A stretch of DNA of 64,000 nucleotides from an uncultured Alphaproteobacteria bacterium (GCA_951812805.1 CATOSZ010000019.1:1-64000); one strand, 5' to 3'; shown: positions 9,133 through 17,634, counted from the first letter of the stretch. Numbers and translations: made by a program. The notes: generated from the letters alone by a model not told the origin.

Positions 9133-9989
9133 GTGCGTACCAAGCCATGTACCCAATCGCCATGATGTGCCGACTGCTCGAGGTCTCCACCAGCGGCTGG
9201 TACGAGTGGCGTCGGCGGCCGTCGAGCCGCCGGGAGATCGACGATGGGATCCTGACGGCGCGGATCACCGAGATCCACGCAGCCTCCGACGGCACCTACG
9301 GCGCGCCGCGGATCCATGCCGAGCTGCGTGACGAGGGCGTGGCCGTCGCCCGCAAGCGGGTGGCCCGATTGATGCGCGTGGCCGGTCTGTCGGGCGTCAG
9401 TCGGCGCCGGCGGCCCAAGACGACGGTGCGAAGTGAGGGCGTGCGCCCAGCACCGGACCTGGTCGATCGGGACTTCCGTGCCGAGGCGCCTGACGAACTC
9501 TGGGTCGCGGACATCACTTATGTCCCGACCGCGATGGGCTTCCTGTACCTGGCGATCGTCCTGGACGCCTTCAGCCGCCGCGTCGTCGGTTGGGCGATGG
9601 AGACGCACCTCGCCACCGCACTCGTCTTGCAGGCCCTCGATATGGCGGTCACGCGACGGCGGCCGAAAGGAAGGCCGATCCATCACTCCGACCAGGGTTC
9701 GCAGTACACCTCGATCGACTTCGGCACCCGTTGCCGCAAGTTCGGCGTCCGGCCCTCCATGGGCTCGGTCGGCGACTGCTACGACAACGCCATGGCCGAG
9801 AGCTTCTTCGCCACCCTCGAATGCGAGCTGATCGACCGGCGGCGGCTCGAAAACCCCGACCATGCGCGGCGCGAACTCTTCCAGTTCATCGAAGGCTGGT
9901 ACAATCCCCGACGCCGGCATTCATCCATAGGATACATGTCGCCGATCAACTACGAGAGGAGCACAGCCCCCCGTCGCACAAATCTTTGA
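9081..9989 (+). CDS. IS3 OrfB transposase (copy 2)
   Basis: Same DDE transposase as at 1905-2813 with all three catalytic residues intact. Likely made as an OrfAB fusion by -1 frameshifting. Confidence 0.94.
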   Translation: MVRTGDRRDLGRLFAFVSAYQAMYPIAMMCRLLEVSTSGWYEWRRRPSSRREIDDGILTARITEIHAASDGTYGAPRIHAELRDEGVAVARKRVARLMRVAGLSGVSRRRRPKTTVRSEGVRPAPDLVDRDFRAEAPDELWVADITYVPTAMGFLYLAIVLDAFSRRVVGWAMETHLATALVLQALDMAVTRRRPKGRPIHHSDQGSQYTSIDFGTRCRKFGVRPSMGSVGDCYDNAMAESFFATLECELIDRRRLENPDHARRELFQFIEGWYNPRRRHSSIGYMSPINYERSTAPRRTNL

Positions 9990-10015
9990 CCGTCCACGAA
10001 ACCGGGGGAACTCCA

Positions 10016-10900
10016 GACATAAATTTGCGTAGTGTATTGTCGGCAAGGGTGCCGGCGGACTTGGCACACAAAATTAGATCGCTGCCGTATGACGTCTCGG
10101 CGCCGACCGATGCACGGCCCTATTTCTTCAATCAGCTGTCGTTCGTCGAGGTTCCCTCCATCGTCGCAAGCATCTTCGGTGGTGCGAAGGATCCAGTGAT
10201 CGCGGGGAACCTCAAGGCGGCCAAGACGCTTTATCTGCTATTAATCGCGTCGATTCTCATGGTCGTTCTTATCGTTTTGCTACCCGCTTGGAGTTCGAAG
10301 CGGCAGGTGGCGAGGGGCTTGGTGATTGGTGGTACAGCATATTTTGTCCTCATTGGCGCTGGGTTCATGTTCGTCGAGATGAGTTTTCTTCAATTGTGGA
10401 GCGTGTATTTGGGGCACCCGATATACTCTCTTTCCGTCGTGCTGTTCTCTGTCATTGTTTGGGCGGGAATTGGCAGCTTCTTTTCGGAAGCGTTTATGAC
10501 GCGAGGTTCAATGATATTCGTTATCACTTTTGGAGCCCTGTCTCTGTATTTGTTTTCCGTTCCTTACTGGATTTCAGATATTCTAACCACGTATTCGGGA
10601 GTTTCACTGTTTTGGCGCGCCTTAATTTGTACCCTGGTGATAGCGCCCGCCGGCAACATAATGGGATTGGCCTTGCCGACAGGAATGTCGCTGGTTCAAT
10701 TAGGGGATGTCAGGCCTACTCCATGGTTCTGGGGCATCAATGGGGCTGCCGGTGTCGCTGCGGCAACACTGTCAATCGCCATGGGGCTTTCCTTCGATAT
10801 TTATATGCCTCTGAGGATTGGGGCGGCTTGTTATATGTTGCTTCCTGTATTTGCAATCTACATTGTATTTTCCGTAAACCAGGCGACGTCCACGCCGTAA
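10016..10900 (+). pseudogene. C-terminal part of a spermidine-synthase-like membrane protein
   Basis: A frame open from the IS3 border to a TAA at 10898, about 294 residues, with no plausible own start. At least six hydrophobic segments are visible. APTDARPYFFNQLS and GAGFMFVEMSFLQ with GHPIYSLSVVLFSV are typical of the integral-membrane half of large spermidine-synthase-like proteins, whose N-terminal part is absent. The DNA is clearly more AT-rich than its neighbours, which suggests a different origin. It is fused in frame to IS3 sequence, but no expression is implied. Confidence 0.75.
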
Positions 10901-11541
10901 TCTCTTTGCGGACTTGACTATTAGTGGCGCTCCGGCACGGATTACAGAGGCCACCTGTGCCGCTTCATGATCGCGAATGGCCGTAGGTTTGCGCTTGGTA
11001 TCCTTAAACATGTTCGATGTCTGACGAAACCAGAGTGGTTTAGGAATGGCATCCGAGCAGCTGGAAGATGGAACAGAAAAAGGGGTCACCCATTAGGCAA
11101 TACCCTTCGGTCACAAAGATCTCCTCTCTCCGCCGGCGCATCGCCGTCGGTCGTTCTCGTTGCCGTTCGTCGTCCGCGTCGCCGCACTGCCGTACGTGTT
11201 CTCGATGCTTCGGTGTCGGCCTTTCGAGCGCGCACCAGTCACCCATCAGGATCAAGGCGTCGTCCCCGATGGCGATGCGCCGCTCGGGTCCGGGCCCTTG
11301 GCATCAAGCGATGCCCCAGAGAACGTCTCGTGCCATGCCGTCTCCAAGGGTTCGTTGCAGATCTCGTGGCTGCCGCGGATCGTCGCCGACCTCGGCTCCA
11401 TCCCCTCGCTGGCTGACGGCACGGGCGCGCCGCGTCCCGGAGGACGCATTTATGTGGCGGGCGGCGACCAATCAGGTCTGGTGGCTCGAAGCCAACCCCC
11501 CAAGGTCCGGACGACCGTCCGGCCTGCCGCCCACCCGCCGT
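10901..11541. other. Region without a supportable gene
   Basis: About 640 bases between the membrane-protein fragment and the IS110 gene. Several short overlapping frames exist on both strands, but none shows a recognisable domain. At 11072 an AAAAAGGGGTCACCC block resembles the head of the palindromes found further right. This is probably debris between mobile elements. Confidence 0.5.
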
Positions 11542-12556
11542 TCAATCGAAGCAACGCCCCGGATCGAACGGTGTCCCGTCCCGCATCAGGTAGAAGCAGG
11601 CCCTGGCCAGCTTGTGCGCCAGGGCCTTCTTCGCCACCACCGACTTGGTCTTCCGCTTCTTGCGCTCGTACCAGAGCTTGGCCTCGGGTTGGTAGCGGAC
11701 CGCCGTGTGGGCCGCCTCCATGAACGCCCAACCCAGGTGCTTGTTGCCCTCGCCCTTCTTGCGCCCGTTCGAAAGATGCGTCGTGGCCACCAGGCGGCAG
11801 TAGGACGCATAGTTGCCCGGCCCGGCAAAGCGGGAGACGTCGCCCGTCTCCAGGCGGATCGTCATGCCCAGGATGTCGCCGATGCCCCCCACCGTGAGCA
11901 GCGCCTCGAAGGCACCGTCCGCCACCAGGCGCGGGCGAACGATCCGCTCCAGCCGCTTGATCTCACCGTCCAAGGCCCGCATCACCGAGAGATTGGCGGC
12001 GATCCCCAGGCCGGCGTCGCCCGTACCGACCAGGGCCTCCAGCTCGCTCGCCTCCTCGCGCCGCGCCAGACGCTTCACCGTATTGCCGTCGACCGTCGTG
12101 CCGGTCGAGCGCGCAACTTGGTTCTGCACCGCCAGAATGTTCGCCGTGCGCTGGCGTACCAGCTGGCCGCGGCGGCGCAAAAGGTCCCGCGTGCCGCGAT
12201 CCGCCCGCGGATAGATATAGCCCTCCGCCAGCAGCCCCAGACACAACAGGTGGGCAAGCCAGTGTGCGTCGCTCTCATCGTCGCGGTGCTTCAGGCCCGA
12301 GTCCTGAACGTTTCGCCGCCGGGTTCGCCAGGTGAACCCGGTAACCCGCGTCCTCCAGCGCGTCCAACAGCCAGTAGCCGTTGTAGGTCGACTCGACCAC
12401 AACCCCTGCAAGCCCCTCGCGGAACGGCGCAAGCGCCGCCAGTACGAGCTCGGGCCGGTTGGCCAAGCGTTTCTTGAAGACAATCTTGTCCGTCTCGTCG
12501 ATCACAACGACGACGTTGTTCGTGGAATGCAGATCGATCCCGCAATAGTATGACAT
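11542..12556 (-). pseudogene. IS110-family transposase broken by a 1-base insertion
   Basis: The N-terminal RuvC-like DEDD domain starts MSYYCGIDLHST (first Asp) and has VVVESTYNG (Glu); the frame then shifts near 12314. In the other frame it continues as SGLKHRDDESDAHWLAHLL (remaining Asp residues) and the C-terminal Transposase_20 domain (LLTVGGIGDILG, FAGPGNYASYCRLV) to the stop at 11542. Reading GCGGCGAAACGTTCAG with one A fewer restores a continuous protein of about 337 residues. The ATG at 12556 has GAGGAG 8 bases upstream. IS110 elements lack long terminal repeats, so I do not set exact ends; the left end lies somewhere before 11542 and the 5' end near 12640. Confidence 0.88.
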
Positions 12557-12558
12557 CT

Positions 12559-12631
12559 TGGTCTCCTCTTCCTTCGTTGTTCAAAGTCGGTGTTGCAGCT
12601 ACAGCGAACAACAACTTGGTGGAGGAGACCA
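12559..12631 (-). promoter_or_regulatory. Stem-loop hiding the IS110 ribosome-binding site
   Basis: On the transcript strand TGGTCTCCTC (12631-12622) can pair with GAGGAGACCA (12568-12559), 2 bases before the ATG. The second arm contains the Shine-Dalgarno GAGGAG, so pairing would block translation. The 53-base loop is kept almost unchanged in the partial duplicate at 12937-13010. IS110 elements encode guide (bridge) RNAs in their non-coding end, so this stretch may also be part of one; that is inference. Confidence 0.6.
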
Positions 12632-12666
12632 GACTAGATGTTCATCAGGTCTTGTTTGGCGAAACG

Positions 12667-12730
12667 GGTCAGGTCTTGTTTGGTGAACTTGGACGCCGCT
12701 ACGCCGATATTCACCAAACAAGACCTGACC
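12667..12730. repeat. Perfect palindrome 1 (GGTCAGG family)
   Basis: Arms of 21 bp beginning GGTCAGGTCTTGTTTGG pair perfectly with 12710-12730 around a 22-base loop. It lies between the IS110 copy and its partial duplicate. Confidence 0.9.
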
Positions 12731-12745
12731 CTAGTAGGTTCGAGG

Positions 12746-13034
12746 AAGCCATTAGCCGTTGTAGGTCGACTCGACCACAATCCCTGCAAGCCCCTCACGG
12801 AACGGCGCAAGCGCCGCCAGTACGAGCTCAGGCCGATTAGCCAAGCGCTTCTTGAAGACAATCTTGTCCGTCTCGTCGATCACAACGACGACGTTCTTCG
12901 TGGAATGTAGGTCGATACCGCAATAGTATGACATCTTGGTCTCCTCTTCCTTCGTTGTTCAAAGTCGGTGTTGCAGCTACAGCGAACAGCGACACGGTGG
13001 AGGAGACCAGACTAGATGTTCATCAGGTCTTGTT
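12746..13034 (-). pseudogene. Partial tandem duplicate of the IS110 5' end
   Basis: Roughly 285 bases nearly the same as 12366-12655: the first 60 codons of the transposase (ATG at 12934, MSYYCGIDLHSTKNV...), the stem-loop in front of it and the CCAGACTAGATGTTCATC flank. The coding part runs out at 12752, where it meets unrelated sequence. Scattered substitutions (for example GTTGTTCG versus GTTCTTCG) show that it is not a recent exact duplication. Confidence 0.85.
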
Positions 13035-13083
13035 TGTTGAATTGCGATTAGGGAGATGGTCGAATTCAACAAACAAGACCTGA
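13023..13083. repeat. Perfect palindrome 2 (GGTCAGG family)
   Basis: Arms of 21 bp starting TCAGGTCTTGTTTGTTG pair perfectly around a 19-base loop. Extra outer bases continue as CCCC on the right only. Its left arm overlaps the end of the IS110 duplicate. Confidence 0.9.
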
Positions 13084-13164
13084 CCCCTTTTGCTTGTGCT
13101 CGAACGCCGTCACGCGGTTCGCCGGCGGAGGAGGGACCGTGGCGCCAGTGGCGCCGCGTAAGCC

Positions 13165-13260
13165 CTACGACGGTGATCGTCGCCAACCGGTCCTCGGAAT
13201 TGCAACCATAGCTGGTCGTGTTGCCGTTGCGGTTGATCAACCGGGCCCGGAATGACTTGG
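13165..13260 (-). pseudogene. Fragment of an RHS/YD-repeat protein
   Basis: About 30 codons on the minus strand reading LINRNGNTTSYGCNSEDRL then ATITV, which matches the YD-repeat consensus (NGNTT-Y-Y-----RL--I). No start, no continuation on either side and no other YD repeats nearby, so it is a relic. The identification rests on one repeat only. Confidence 0.4.
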
Positions 13261-13293
13261 ATTATGACCGTGCGAATCTTACCACTTTGAGTG

Positions 13294-13327
13294 CACTGTC
13301 ACCGTAAATCCACTGTCACCGTAAATC
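13294..13327 (+). repeat. Tandem 17-bp direct repeat
   Basis: CACTGTCACCGTAAATC occurs twice back to back, exactly at the border between the YD-repeat relic and the SDR fragment. It could be a junction scar or the end of a lost mobile element. Confidence 0.85.
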
Positions 13328-13755
13328 TCTTCCGCATCGCCGGGACCTACGGCCCCGGGCGCAACCAGCTGACGGCCCTGCGCGCGGGCCGCGCCAAGCG
13401 GATCGACAAGCCGGGCCAGGTGTTCTCCCGCATCCATGTCGAGGACCTGGTAGCGATTCTCCGCGCCGCCCTGGCGCATCCATCCCCCGGCCGGGTCTAC
13501 AACTGTGCCGACGAGGCACCGGCACCGCCGGGCGAGGTCGTCGCCGATGCCGCCGAACTCCTCGGCATGGCACCGCCGCCCGCGATCCCCTTCGCGACCG
13601 CCGAGCTGTCGGCGATGGCGCGCAGCTTCTATGCGGAAAGCAAACGCGTCTCCAGCGCTGAGACCCGCGCGACTCTGGGCCTGACGCTCCGCTACCCGAG
13701 CTACCGCGAAGGTCTGGCGGCCCTCGCCCGCGAGGAAGCCAAGGCTGAGAGGTGA
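13327..13755 (+). pseudogene. C-terminal fragment of an SDR-type NAD-dependent epimerase/dehydratase (YeeZ-like)
   Basis: 142 codons without an own start: FRIAGTYGPGRN, FSRIHVEDLV and GRVYNCADEAPA are characteristic of atypical short-chain dehydrogenases in which the sugar-nucleotide-epimerase fold is kept. The Rossmann glycine motif and the catalytic Tyr-Lys region lie in the missing N-terminal part. The reading frame enters from the 17-bp repeat and ends at a TGA at 13753. Confidence 0.75.
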
Positions 13756-13796
13756 CCGCCCGTTTCGCCCGGCTCGCCGATCGTCATCCTCCAAAA

Positions 13797-13877
13797 GGGG
13801 TCAGGACTTGAATGTTGAATTCGCGTGGATAAGGAGGCGGCATTTCTGCACGAATTCAACATTCAAGTCCTGACCCC
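13797..13877. repeat. Perfect palindrome 3 (GGTCAGG family), 27-bp arms
   Basis: Arms starting GGGGTCAGGACTTGAATG pair perfectly over 27 bp (13797-13823 with 13851-13877) around a 27-base loop. It separates the SDR fragment from the glycosyltransferase fragment. Directly after it CCAGTCCCGT occurs twice. Confidence 0.92.
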
Positions 13878-14101
13878 AGTCCCGTGACCCCAGTCCCGTA
13901 CGCCTCCGCCGGCGTCTTCGTCTTTCCCTCGCGGACCGATACCTTCGGCGTGGTGCTGCTCGAAGCCCTCGCCTTCGGGGGCCAGCGCCGGCCTTTCTCG
14001 TCGCCGGTCCCCGCGACGTCCCGGGCGATGTGCCGGTCGGTTGCCTCGACGAGCATCTGGCCGCGGCGGTCCGTCGCGACCTCGCGCCCTTCCGCCCGTG
14101 A
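13878..14101 (+). pseudogene. C-terminal fragment of a GT4 glycosyltransferase, frameshifted
   Basis: The first frame gives SAGVFVFPSRTDTFGVVLLE, the sugar-nucleotide-binding E-x7-E region of family 4 glycosyltransferases. After a shift near 13976-13990 the next frame gives FLVAGPRDVPGDVPVGCLDE and ends at TGA 14099. No N-terminal acceptor domain is present. A clear relic. Confidence 0.7.
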
Positions 14102-14209
14102 CGCCAAACCGTCGCAAAGGGGTCATCGGAGTGCAATTGGTTCCCTCTAGAAAGCTGGACAGGGTCCCCTATCGGGACTTTCGGGGCGAGAGAAGCGAGG
14201 GAGAGTTCC

Positions 14210-16105
14210 ATGGCCATCGATACGACACGCGACATGACATTCGACGAGTTCGACGAGCACGACAACCCGCCACCCGCGGTCACCGATTTCGACCGGCTGG
14301 CGGAAGGTGCGTTGAGCCGGCGACGCTTCCTCGCCGGCGGTGTGGGCTTCGGCGCGGCCGCCTTCGTGATGGGGACGACGGCGCTGACGCCGGCACCGAC
14401 GCAAGCGCAGAGTCGGCTGGGCTTCGAAGCGGTCTCCGCAAATGGGCTCGACACGGTGACGCTCCCCGATGGTTATCGCTGGCACATCGTCGCCCGCTGG
14501 GGCGACCCGCTCTGGTCCGACGCTCCGGAGTTCGACCAGGAAAGCCGCGGTACCGGCACGAGTCAGGAAACCGCCTTCGGCGACAATAACGACGGCATGT
14601 CGCTCTTCGCCCACCGGGGCCGCACCATCCTTGCCGCCAACAACGAGTATGTGAACCGCTCCATCATCTACGGCAACCGCGCTTCCAAACTGCCCGAGAC
14701 GGCCGACGACGTGCGTAAGGGCAAGGCCGGACACGGCGTCTCGGTCGTCGAAATCACGCGCCGCGACGGTCGCTGGGGGATCGTCCAGGACTCTCCCTAC
14801 AACCGGCGCATCACCGCGGACACGCCGATGATGATCACCGGGCCGGCACGCGGCCACGAGCTGATGAAGACGGTGGCGGATCCCGACGGCACCACCTGTC
14901 TCGGCACCTGGAACAACTGCGGCAACGGGCGCACGCCGTGGGGCACCTACCTCGCCTGCGAGGAGAACTTCAACGGCTACTTCTCCTCGAGCGATCCCAC
15001 TCTCGAACGGACGGCCGACCAGAAGCGCTACGGCGTTAAGCTGAAGGATTGGGGCTATGCCTGGGCGACGGCGGATGAACGCTTCGACATCGCCAAACAT
15101 CCGAACGAGCCGAACCGGGCCGGCTATATCGTCGAGATCGATCCGCTGGATCCGACCTCGATCCCGAAAAAGCGTACCGCCCTCGGCCGTTTCAAGCACG
15201 AGAACGCCGAAGTGGTGCTGGCCGCCGACGGCCGAGTGGTCGTCTACATGGGCGACGACGAACGCGGCGAATTCCTCTACCGCTTCGTCTCGCGCGACGC
15301 CTATGTGGCTGGCGGTGACAATGCGGACCTGCTCGAGACCGGCGCTCTCTATGTCGCCAAGTTCGCCGATGACGGTAGCGGCGAATGGGTCGAGCTGACG
15401 CCGGCCGCCACCGGCATGTCGAGCCTCGTGGAGATCTGCGTGCGCACCCGCCAGGCGGCCTCGGCGGTCGGTGCCACGACGATGGACCGGCCGGAATGGG
15501 TCGCGGCCAACCCGAACAAGGTGGAGGCTTACTGCTGCCTGACCAACAACAAGAACCGGGCGAAGAAGTCCAATGCCGGCGGCGACCCGACGCCTGTGAA
15601 CGGGCCCAACCCGCGCGAGGCCAACACGTACGGACAGATCGTGCGCTGGCGACCGTCCGCCGGTGATCACGGCGCGAACCGGTTTGCCTGGGACCTCTTC
15701 GTCGTCGCCGGAAACCCGACGGTGCACAGCGATGCGCGACGCGGTTCGCCCAACATCACGGCGGACAACATGTTCAACTCACCCGACGGGCTTGCCTTTG
15801 ATGCCGCCGGCATGATGTGGATACAGACCGACGGCAAGTACTCGAACGAGGGCGACTTTGTCGGGCAAGGCAACAACCAGATGCTGATCGCCGATCCCGA
15901 TACCGGCGAGATCCGTCGCTTCATGGTCGGTCCCCGCGAGTGTGAGATCACCGGTATCACTTTCAGCCCGGACCGCCGGACCGTGTTCGTCGGCATCCAG
16001 CACCCGGGTGAGAAGGGCGACAGCCACTTTCCCGACGGCGGCCAGACGGTGCCGCGCTCGGCCGTCATCGCCATCGAGCGCGAGGACGACAGTCTCGTCG
16101 CCTGA
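14210..16105 (+). CDS. phoX: PhoX-family alkaline phosphatase (DUF839), Tat-exported
   Basis: 631 residues. A twin-arginine signal (LSRRRFLAGG, residues 36-45) after an acidic N-terminal extension predicts export of the folded enzyme. The DUF839 domain covers most of the rest, with VTLPDGYRWHIVARWGDP, NNDGMSLF, TPWGTYLACEENFNGYF and FKHENAEVVLAADGRVVVY, all typical of PhoX phosphatases that use Ca and Fe to release phosphate from organic esters. GGGAGAG lies 6 bases before the ATG. No clear Pho box could be picked out in the short upstream region. The gene is flanked by relics but appears intact itself. Confidence 0.9.
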   Translation: MAIDTTRDMTFDEFDEHDNPPPAVTDFDRLAEGALSRRRFLAGGVGFGAAAFVMGTTALTPAPTQAQSRLGFEAVSANGLDTVTLPDGYRWHIVARWGDPLWSDAPEFDQESRGTGTSQETAFGDNNDGMSLFAHRGRTILAANNEYVNRSIIYGNRASKLPETADDVRKGKAGHGVSVVEITRRDGRWGIVQDSPYNRRITADTPMMITGPARGHELMKTVADPDGTTCLGTWNNCGNGRTPWGTYLACEENFNGYFSSSDPTLERTADQKRYGVKLKDWGYAWATADERFDIAKHPNEPNRAGYIVEIDPLDPTSIPKKRTALGRFKHENAEVVLAADGRVVVYMGDDERGEFLYRFVSRDAYVAGGDNADLLETGALYVAKFADDGSGEWVELTPAATGMSSLVEICVRTRQAASAVGATTMDRPEWVAANPNKVEAYCCLTNNKNRAKKSNAGGDPTPVNGPNPREANTYGQIVRWRPSAGDHGANRFAWDLFVVAGNPTVHSDARRGSPNITADNMFNSPDGLAFDAAGMMWIQTDGKYSNEGDFVGQGNNQMLIADPDTGEIRRFMVGPRECEITGITFSPDRRTVFVGIQHPGEKGDSHFPDGGQTVPRSAVIAIEREDDSLVA

Positions 16106-16445
16106 CTGCGCCGATCGGGGCGGGAGTAGAGTCGCCGTCAGATGTGGTGGCCGGGTTAGCCCACCACGTCGGCGGCCAGAATGGCGGCAAGCCGGCGTTC
16201 CAATTCAGATCTCCTCCGCCCATCAGAATAGCGGCGGAAGAAGCAAGAAGCTATGTGCTGGAAGAGTGCTCGGATGCCTGCCCTTGGCTACTTCGACTCT
16301 GTTAGCACCCCCTGATGGAGCGGCGACTCTTGAGGGCCCTTCGGACGAACGAGGGCGATTCCGGAAACCGGCCCCTTCGGTGTCGGGAATCGCGGGTAAA
16401 GTCCCTGTGGGCTGCGGAGGCCGGCCTATGGGAATCCATCGTCAC
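16106..16445. other. Intergenic region between convergent phoX and GST genes
   Basis: Contains a small stem-loop (GTGGTGG / CCACCAC, about 16144-16167) that may help to end phoX transcription. Otherwise I see no gene or repeat. Confidence 0.4.
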
Positions 16446-17135
16446 CTACCGCCGTTGATACTGCTCCCGCCCGAAGAGGTTCGACCAGCTCTCCGGCGTA
16501 AACGTCGCCTCCCTGTCTTCCAGCCGCGCCATATCGCTGGCGATGGCGGGACGGGCGGCGAGGTGGTGGAACCAGCGTTCGACGTTGGGGAAGTCGGCGA
16601 GTTCTTGGCCCTGGCGGCCGTGAAGGCGGCACCAGGGGAAGATCGCCATGTCGGCGATCGTGTAGGCACTGCCGGCGACGTATTCATGCGCCGCCAATTG
16701 CCGGTCGAGGACGCCGTAGAGCCGGCCGGCCTCCTTGGTATATCGGTTCATGGGATATTCGATGCGCTCCAGCGCGTCCTGGTTGAAATGGTGCGCCTGG
16801 CCCAGCATCGGGCCAAAGCCGCCCATCTGCCAGAACAGCCACTCCAGCGCCTCGATCCGCGTCCGTGCCTCGGTGGGAAGGAAGCGTCCGGTCTTTTCCG
16901 CCAGGTACAACAATATCATGCCGCTTTCGAAGATGCTGATCGGTTGGCCGTCGGGGCCGTCGGAATCGCGGATCGCCGGGATCTTGTTGTTGGGGCTGAT
17001 GGCGAGGAATTCGGGGCGGAACTGGTCACCCTGGAAGAGGTCGAGGAAATGCTCCCGGTAGTCGAGGCAGCATTCCTCCAGCATGATGTGGATCTTCTGC
17101 CCGTTGGGCGTCGCCGCGGTATAGAGGTCGATCAT
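16446..17135 (-). CDS. Glutathione S-transferase (YfcG/Ure2p-like)
   Basis: 229 residues. The thioredoxin-like N-terminal domain (1-82) begins [20 protein letters not shown], has the cis-proline segment NNKIPAI and the glutathione-gamma-glutamyl contact [13 protein letters not shown]. An all-helical C-terminal domain follows with YTIADMAIFPW. The TPNGQK stretch is typical of the Nu/Ure2p-like class, bacterial disulfide-bond reductases and GSH-dependent detoxifiers. A second member of the same class lies at 43336-44001. It is monocistronic as far as can be seen. Confidence 0.9.
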   Translation of the reverse strand: MIDLYTAATPNGQKIHIMLEECCLDYREHFLDLFQGDQFRPEFLAISPNNKIPAIRDSDGPDGQPISIFESGMILLYLAEKTGRFLPTEARTRIEALEWLFWQMGGFGPMLGQAHHFNQDALERIEYPMNRYTKEAGRLYGVLDRQLAAHEYVAGSAYTIADMAIFPWCRLHGRQGQELADFPNVERWFHHLAARPAIASDMARLEDREATFTPESWSNLFGREQYQRR

Positions 17136-17226
17136 TCCCAGAGGGCCCTTCCCAGGTGGTGTTTGCGTCGCCGATGCTGCTTTGCAGACAGAGCGACATC
17201 CTTGGGTTTTCGGTCACGAAGCTGTT

Positions 17227-17634
17227 TTATTGCGGGTACACTTCAAACGCTTTGATAGCATCAAGTTGGGGGCACCACGTTGGCCGATATTGATTTTGCA
17301 CCGTGCTGGTTATTTTGAAGGCCGACGGATCGTCGAAGCATCCGAGAGACACTAATCGCATCTCGGGGTACGCTTTCGGGTTCACCCAATGCACGTTCGA
17401 ATAGCATTTTGGACAAAGATATCTTCTCAGCCCCGGCCACTTAGCCATTTCGGGATCGAGTTCAAGAGCATCCGACATTCCCACAATGTCCGTTTCCCGA
17501 AATATTGCAACAGCGTTCCCTACGGAACCCGTCATTCGCTGACAGTAGTCACAGTGGCAAACAAAACACCGAAGTGGATTATTAGTCAATTCTATAGAAA
17601 CGATTTTGCATGCGCATTGTGCTCTGTACGACAT
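17227..17634 (-). CDS. GFA/CENP-V-fold zinc protein
   Basis: 135 residues. The zinc-binding cysteines are in place: QCACK near the start, CFVCHCDYC (residues about 23-31) and LCPKC (about 73-77), the pattern of the glutathione-dependent formaldehyde-activating enzyme superfamily. Most members have no proven formaldehyde role, so only the fold is assigned. The DNA is more AT-rich than the neighbours, hinting at separate acquisition. It is oriented like the adjacent GST gene, about 90 bases upstream of it. Confidence 0.85.
   Translation of the reverse strand: MSYRAQCACKIVSIELTNNPLRCFVCHCDYCQRMTGSVGNAVAIFRETDIVGMSDALELDPEMAKWPGLRRYLCPKCYSNVHWVNPKAYPEMRLVSLGCFDDPSAFKITSTVQNQYRPTWCPQLDAIKAFEVYPQ

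Larger units (their letters stand above)
8764..10015 (+). mobile_element. IS3-family element, copy 2
   Basis: 1252 bp, same ends as copy 1. The left flank is CCC and the right flank GAC, so there is no target duplication and the two flanks were probably not neighbours when the element inserted. To the left is the FecR promoter region; to the right a gene fragment that begins abruptly. The right flank of copy 3 is CCC, which matches the left flank here. Confidence 0.95.

Noticed and set aside
11040-11450. Possible RAYT/Y1 transposase gene next to the AAAAAGGGGTCACCC block
   Set aside because: No HUH motif or catalytic Tyr context could be found in any frame; only the head-like sequence is present.
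12667-13877. CRISPR-like array from the repeated GGTCAGG blocks
   Set aside because: The repeats are inverted pairs with irregular spacing and no constant spacer length; there are no cas genes.
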